In this document: positions 12,831-14,602 of the stretch, one piece after another
Layout: every line of letters begins with the position of its first letter
Numbering within the stretch: the stretch's first letter is position 1
Source: an uncultured Prevotella sp.
GTDB taxonomy: Bacteria > Bacteroidota > Bacteroidia > Bacteroidales > Bacteroidaceae
Reading direction: 5' to 3'
Assembly (NCBI GenBank): GCA_946055365.1
Contig: CAMGFM010000013.1
Span: 1 to 14,602, forward strand
Length of the DNA: 14,602 nucleotides
Notes under the pieces: generated by a model
Databases searched by the model: none
What the model was told of the DNA's origin: nothing
The model's input: only the letters and a program-made list of their open reading frames with translations
Made by a program: the position numbers and the translations under genes

Positions 12831-14156
12831 ATGAAAACCCTGCTGTATAATGGCAATATAATAAACGAAAACACCACAAGGGTGGGTTCGATCATAGTGG
12901 AAGATGACTGCGTGGCAGACATCGTGTATGGCGACACAACACCCCGTGGCGACTATGACAATATCATAGACGTTACGGGGCGTTTCGTACTGCCCGGTGT
13001 CATAGACTCACACGTTCACTTCCGCGACCCGGGACTGACACGCAAAGCCGACTTTCACAGCGAGACAAGAGCCGCGGCGGCTGGCGGCGTGACATCATGC
13101 CTCGACATGCCCAACACCGTGCCGCAAACGACCACCATGGAGGCATGGGAGGAGAAACGCATACTGGCACAGGAGAAGTCAATAGTGAACTTTGGCATAT
13201 TCTTTGGTGCTACTAATGATAACGTGGACACTCTCACGGCTCTCGACACTCACAGAGTGCCGGGCATAAAACTGTTTATGGGCTCAAGCACAGGCAACAT
13301 GCTCGTGGACAGAAGGGAGGCTCTCTCAAGACTCTTTGCCAACGCAAGGCTGCCTATAATGGCTCATTGCGAAGACACCGACACCATCAACCGCAACATG
13401 AAAGAGGCAAAGGCCAAATGGGGAGACGACCCTGCGGTGGAGCTGCATCCGCTCATAAGGTCGGAGGAGGCGTGCCTCAAGTCGACAAGCCTCGCCGTGA
13501 GACTCGCACAAGAGACGGGCGCAAGGCTGCATGTAGCACATCTCACCACGGCACGAGAGCTTGAGCTGCTGGGCAATGACCCTAACATAACGGCAGAAGC
13601 CACCGTGGCTCACCTCATGTTCTGCGACGACGACTATGCCACGCTCGGCACACGCATCAAATGCAACCCTGCCGTCAAGACACGCGGCGACCGCGATGCG
13701 CTGAGACGGGCCTTGAACGACGGCAGGATATACACCATAGGCACCGACCACGCCCCGCACCTGCCTGAAGACAAGGCTGGGGGATGCGCCAAGGCGGCAT
13801 CGGGCATGCCCATGGTGCAGTTCTCGCTCGTGTGCTTGCTCGAGCTGACAGACAAAGGGGTGCTGTCAAAGGAGAGAATGGTGGAACTGATGTGCCACAA
13901 CCCGGCAAGACTGTTTGACATCACGCGCAGGGGATTCATAAGAAAGGGCTACAAGGCCGACATAGCCATCGTGGCAAATGACAAGCCGTGGACAGTGACC
14001 ACAGACTGCATAGAGAGCAAGTGCGGATGGAGCCCGCTGGAGGGACACGTGTTTGACTGGAGGGTGGTGATGACCATGTGCAACGGCAAGATTGTCATGA
14101 AAGACGGACTAATCGACGACTCGTGCCGAGGCGAAGCTCTTACTTTCAGAGGCTGA
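12831..14156 (+). CDS. pyrC: Dihydroorotase
   Basis: Cytoplasmic zinc amidohydrolase that interconverts carbamoyl-aspartate and dihydroorotate in UMP synthesis. The 441-residue product fits the longer dihydroorotase class found in Bacteroidetes and Gram-positives. Metal and active-site elements: HVHFRDPG (61-68, His61 and His63); GIKLFMGSSTGN with the likely carboxylated Lys147; MAHCED (His179); HVAHLTT (His237); GTDHAPH (304-310, Asp306). Substrate-binding Arg65 follows HVHF. A short beta domain (1-50 and about 370-441) flanks the barrel. It lies 32 bases after the lipoprotein gene and 35 bases before the next, so all three may share a transcript. All catalytic residues are present, so it is not an inactive PyrC-like paralogue. 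Confidence 0.95.
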   Translation: MKTLLYNGNIINENTTRVGSIIVEDDCVADIVYGDTTPRGDYDNIIDVTGRFVLPGVIDSHVHFRDPGLTRKADFHSETRAAAAGGVTSCLDMPNTVPQTTTMEAWEEKRILAQEKSIVNFGIFFGATNDNVDTLTALDTHRVPGIKLFMGSSTGNMLVDRREALSRLFANARLPIMAHCEDTDTINRNMKEAKAKWGDDPAVELHPLIRSEEACLKSTSLAVRLAQETGARLHVAHLTTARELELLGNDPNITAEATVAHLMFCDDDYATLGTRIKCNPAVKTRGDRDALRRALNDGRIYTIGTDHAPHLPEDKAGGCAKAASGMPMVQFSLVCLLELTDKGVLSKERMVELMCHNPARLFDITRRGFIRKGYKADIAIVANDKPWTVTTDCIESKCGWSPLEGHVFDWRVVMTMCNGKIVMKDGLIDDSCRGEALTFRG

Positions 14157-14191
14157 CGGGGACACCGGTTGGCACATAGCTACAAGACATA

Positions 14192-14602
14192 ATGACAGTA
14201 ATGCACGTCATGACCTCAAAAGACTTTATATCAAGCGCAAACACCGCCACACGCAAGGACTATGGCATAGCGCAGCTCGTGCCTTACATCAACTGGACGT
14301 ATTTCTACCACGCCTGGGGACTGTCGGGCAAACCGCTGGAGGCAAGGCAAAGCCTGAGAGCGGAGGCTGAAAGGATGCTCGCGTCGCTCGACGGCAGATA
14401 TATGACTCACGCCGTGTGGCGCGTGGCGGAGGCCAATGCCGACGGCGACGACATTGTCATTGCAAAAAAACACCGCATGCCCATGCTGCGCCAACAGCAC
14501 GCCGACGACGGCACGCCCAACCTGTGCCTTGCCGACTTCATAAGACCATTAAGACCGGGAGGAGAGGCCGACCGCATAGGCGTGTTTGCCACAACCGTCG
14601 AA
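14192..14602 (+). CDS. Free-standing MetH reactivation-domain protein (5' part, runs off the window)
   Basis: Open frame of 137 codons without a stop, cut by the window end. It matches the S-adenosylmethionine-binding activation domain at the C-terminus of cobalamin-dependent methionine synthase: YINWTYFYHAWGL (32-44), LRAEAERML (55-63), ANADGDDIVI (81-90), MLRQQ (98-102), PNLCLADFIRP (109-119) and DRIGVFATTVE (127-137). In E. coli MetH the matching region reads IDWTPFF, LRQQ and CLADF (from memory). Here it has its own start codon directly after pyrC, with no cobalamin-binding domain before it. It is probably a separate protein that reductively remethylates oxidised cob(II)alamin on a partner MetH lacking this domain. 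ATGs at 14201 and 14210 are alternative starts. Confidence 0.85.
   Translation, partial: MTVMHVMTSKDFISSANTATRKDYGIAQLVPYINWTYFYHAWGLSGKPLEARQSLRAEAERMLASLDGRYMTHAVWRVAEANADGDDIVIAKKHRMPMLRQQHADDGTPNLCLADFIRPLRPGGEADRIGVFATTVE

Overview
The window looks like chromosomal core DNA from a member of the Bacteroidales, probably close to Prevotella (inference). The evidence is -7 promoter boxes of the Bacteroidetes type (TAnnTTTG), start codons without Shine-Dalgarno sequences, a DUF4369-type lipoprotein, a Bacteroidetes-style FtsB/DivIC protein, and a dihydrofolate reductase with an LLYWLPND segment that I recall from Prevotella-like sequences. There are no rRNA or tRNA genes, insertion sequences, integrases or CRISPR arrays.

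Layout. Positions 62-3151 (+) carry an RsmF-like rRNA cytosine methyltransferase with an unusual Gly/Arg heptad repeat, then thyA and folA (thymidylate synthase and dihydrofolate reductase, a classic dTMP/folate pair). A minus-strand Lrp/AsnC-family regulator (3483-3974) is divergent from a plus-strand operon (4244-6657) of an ExbB/TolQ-type proton channel, an unidentified four-helix membrane protein and two ExbD/TolR-type proteins with touching or overlapping reading frames. A membrane phosphoethanolamine-transferase-like enzyme follows (6919-8658). It is convergent with dnaX (8675-10504, minus). Divergent from dnaX come an FtsB/DivIC-like division protein and a small membrane protein (11026-11791). 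The last group (11992-14602) is a DUF4369-like lipoprotein, dihydroorotase (pyrC), and the start of a free-standing MetH reactivation-domain protein cut by the window end.

How the genes work together. thyA-folA, pyrC and the MetH-activation protein all touch pyrimidine or one-carbon/folate metabolism, but they lie in separate transcription units. The ExbB-4TM-ExbD-ExbD cluster should form an inner-membrane, proton-driven energising complex. The downstream transferase would act on the periplasmic face on lipid A or another glycolipid.

The most striking unexplained structure is a dispersed intergenic repeat family. Near-palindromic 13-base cores (AAAGWGSCWCTTT, dyad 6-1-6) recur at 21-22 bp steps in three separate gaps (about 3173-3337, 6712-6831 and 10750-10850). 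Each array has its own spacer sequence between otherwise shared cores. The middle array lies in the loop of a 233-bp inverted-repeat element (6663-6895) that ends 23 bases before a start codon. The three gaps are respectively convergent, co-directional and divergent, so the arrays are not simply promoter operators.
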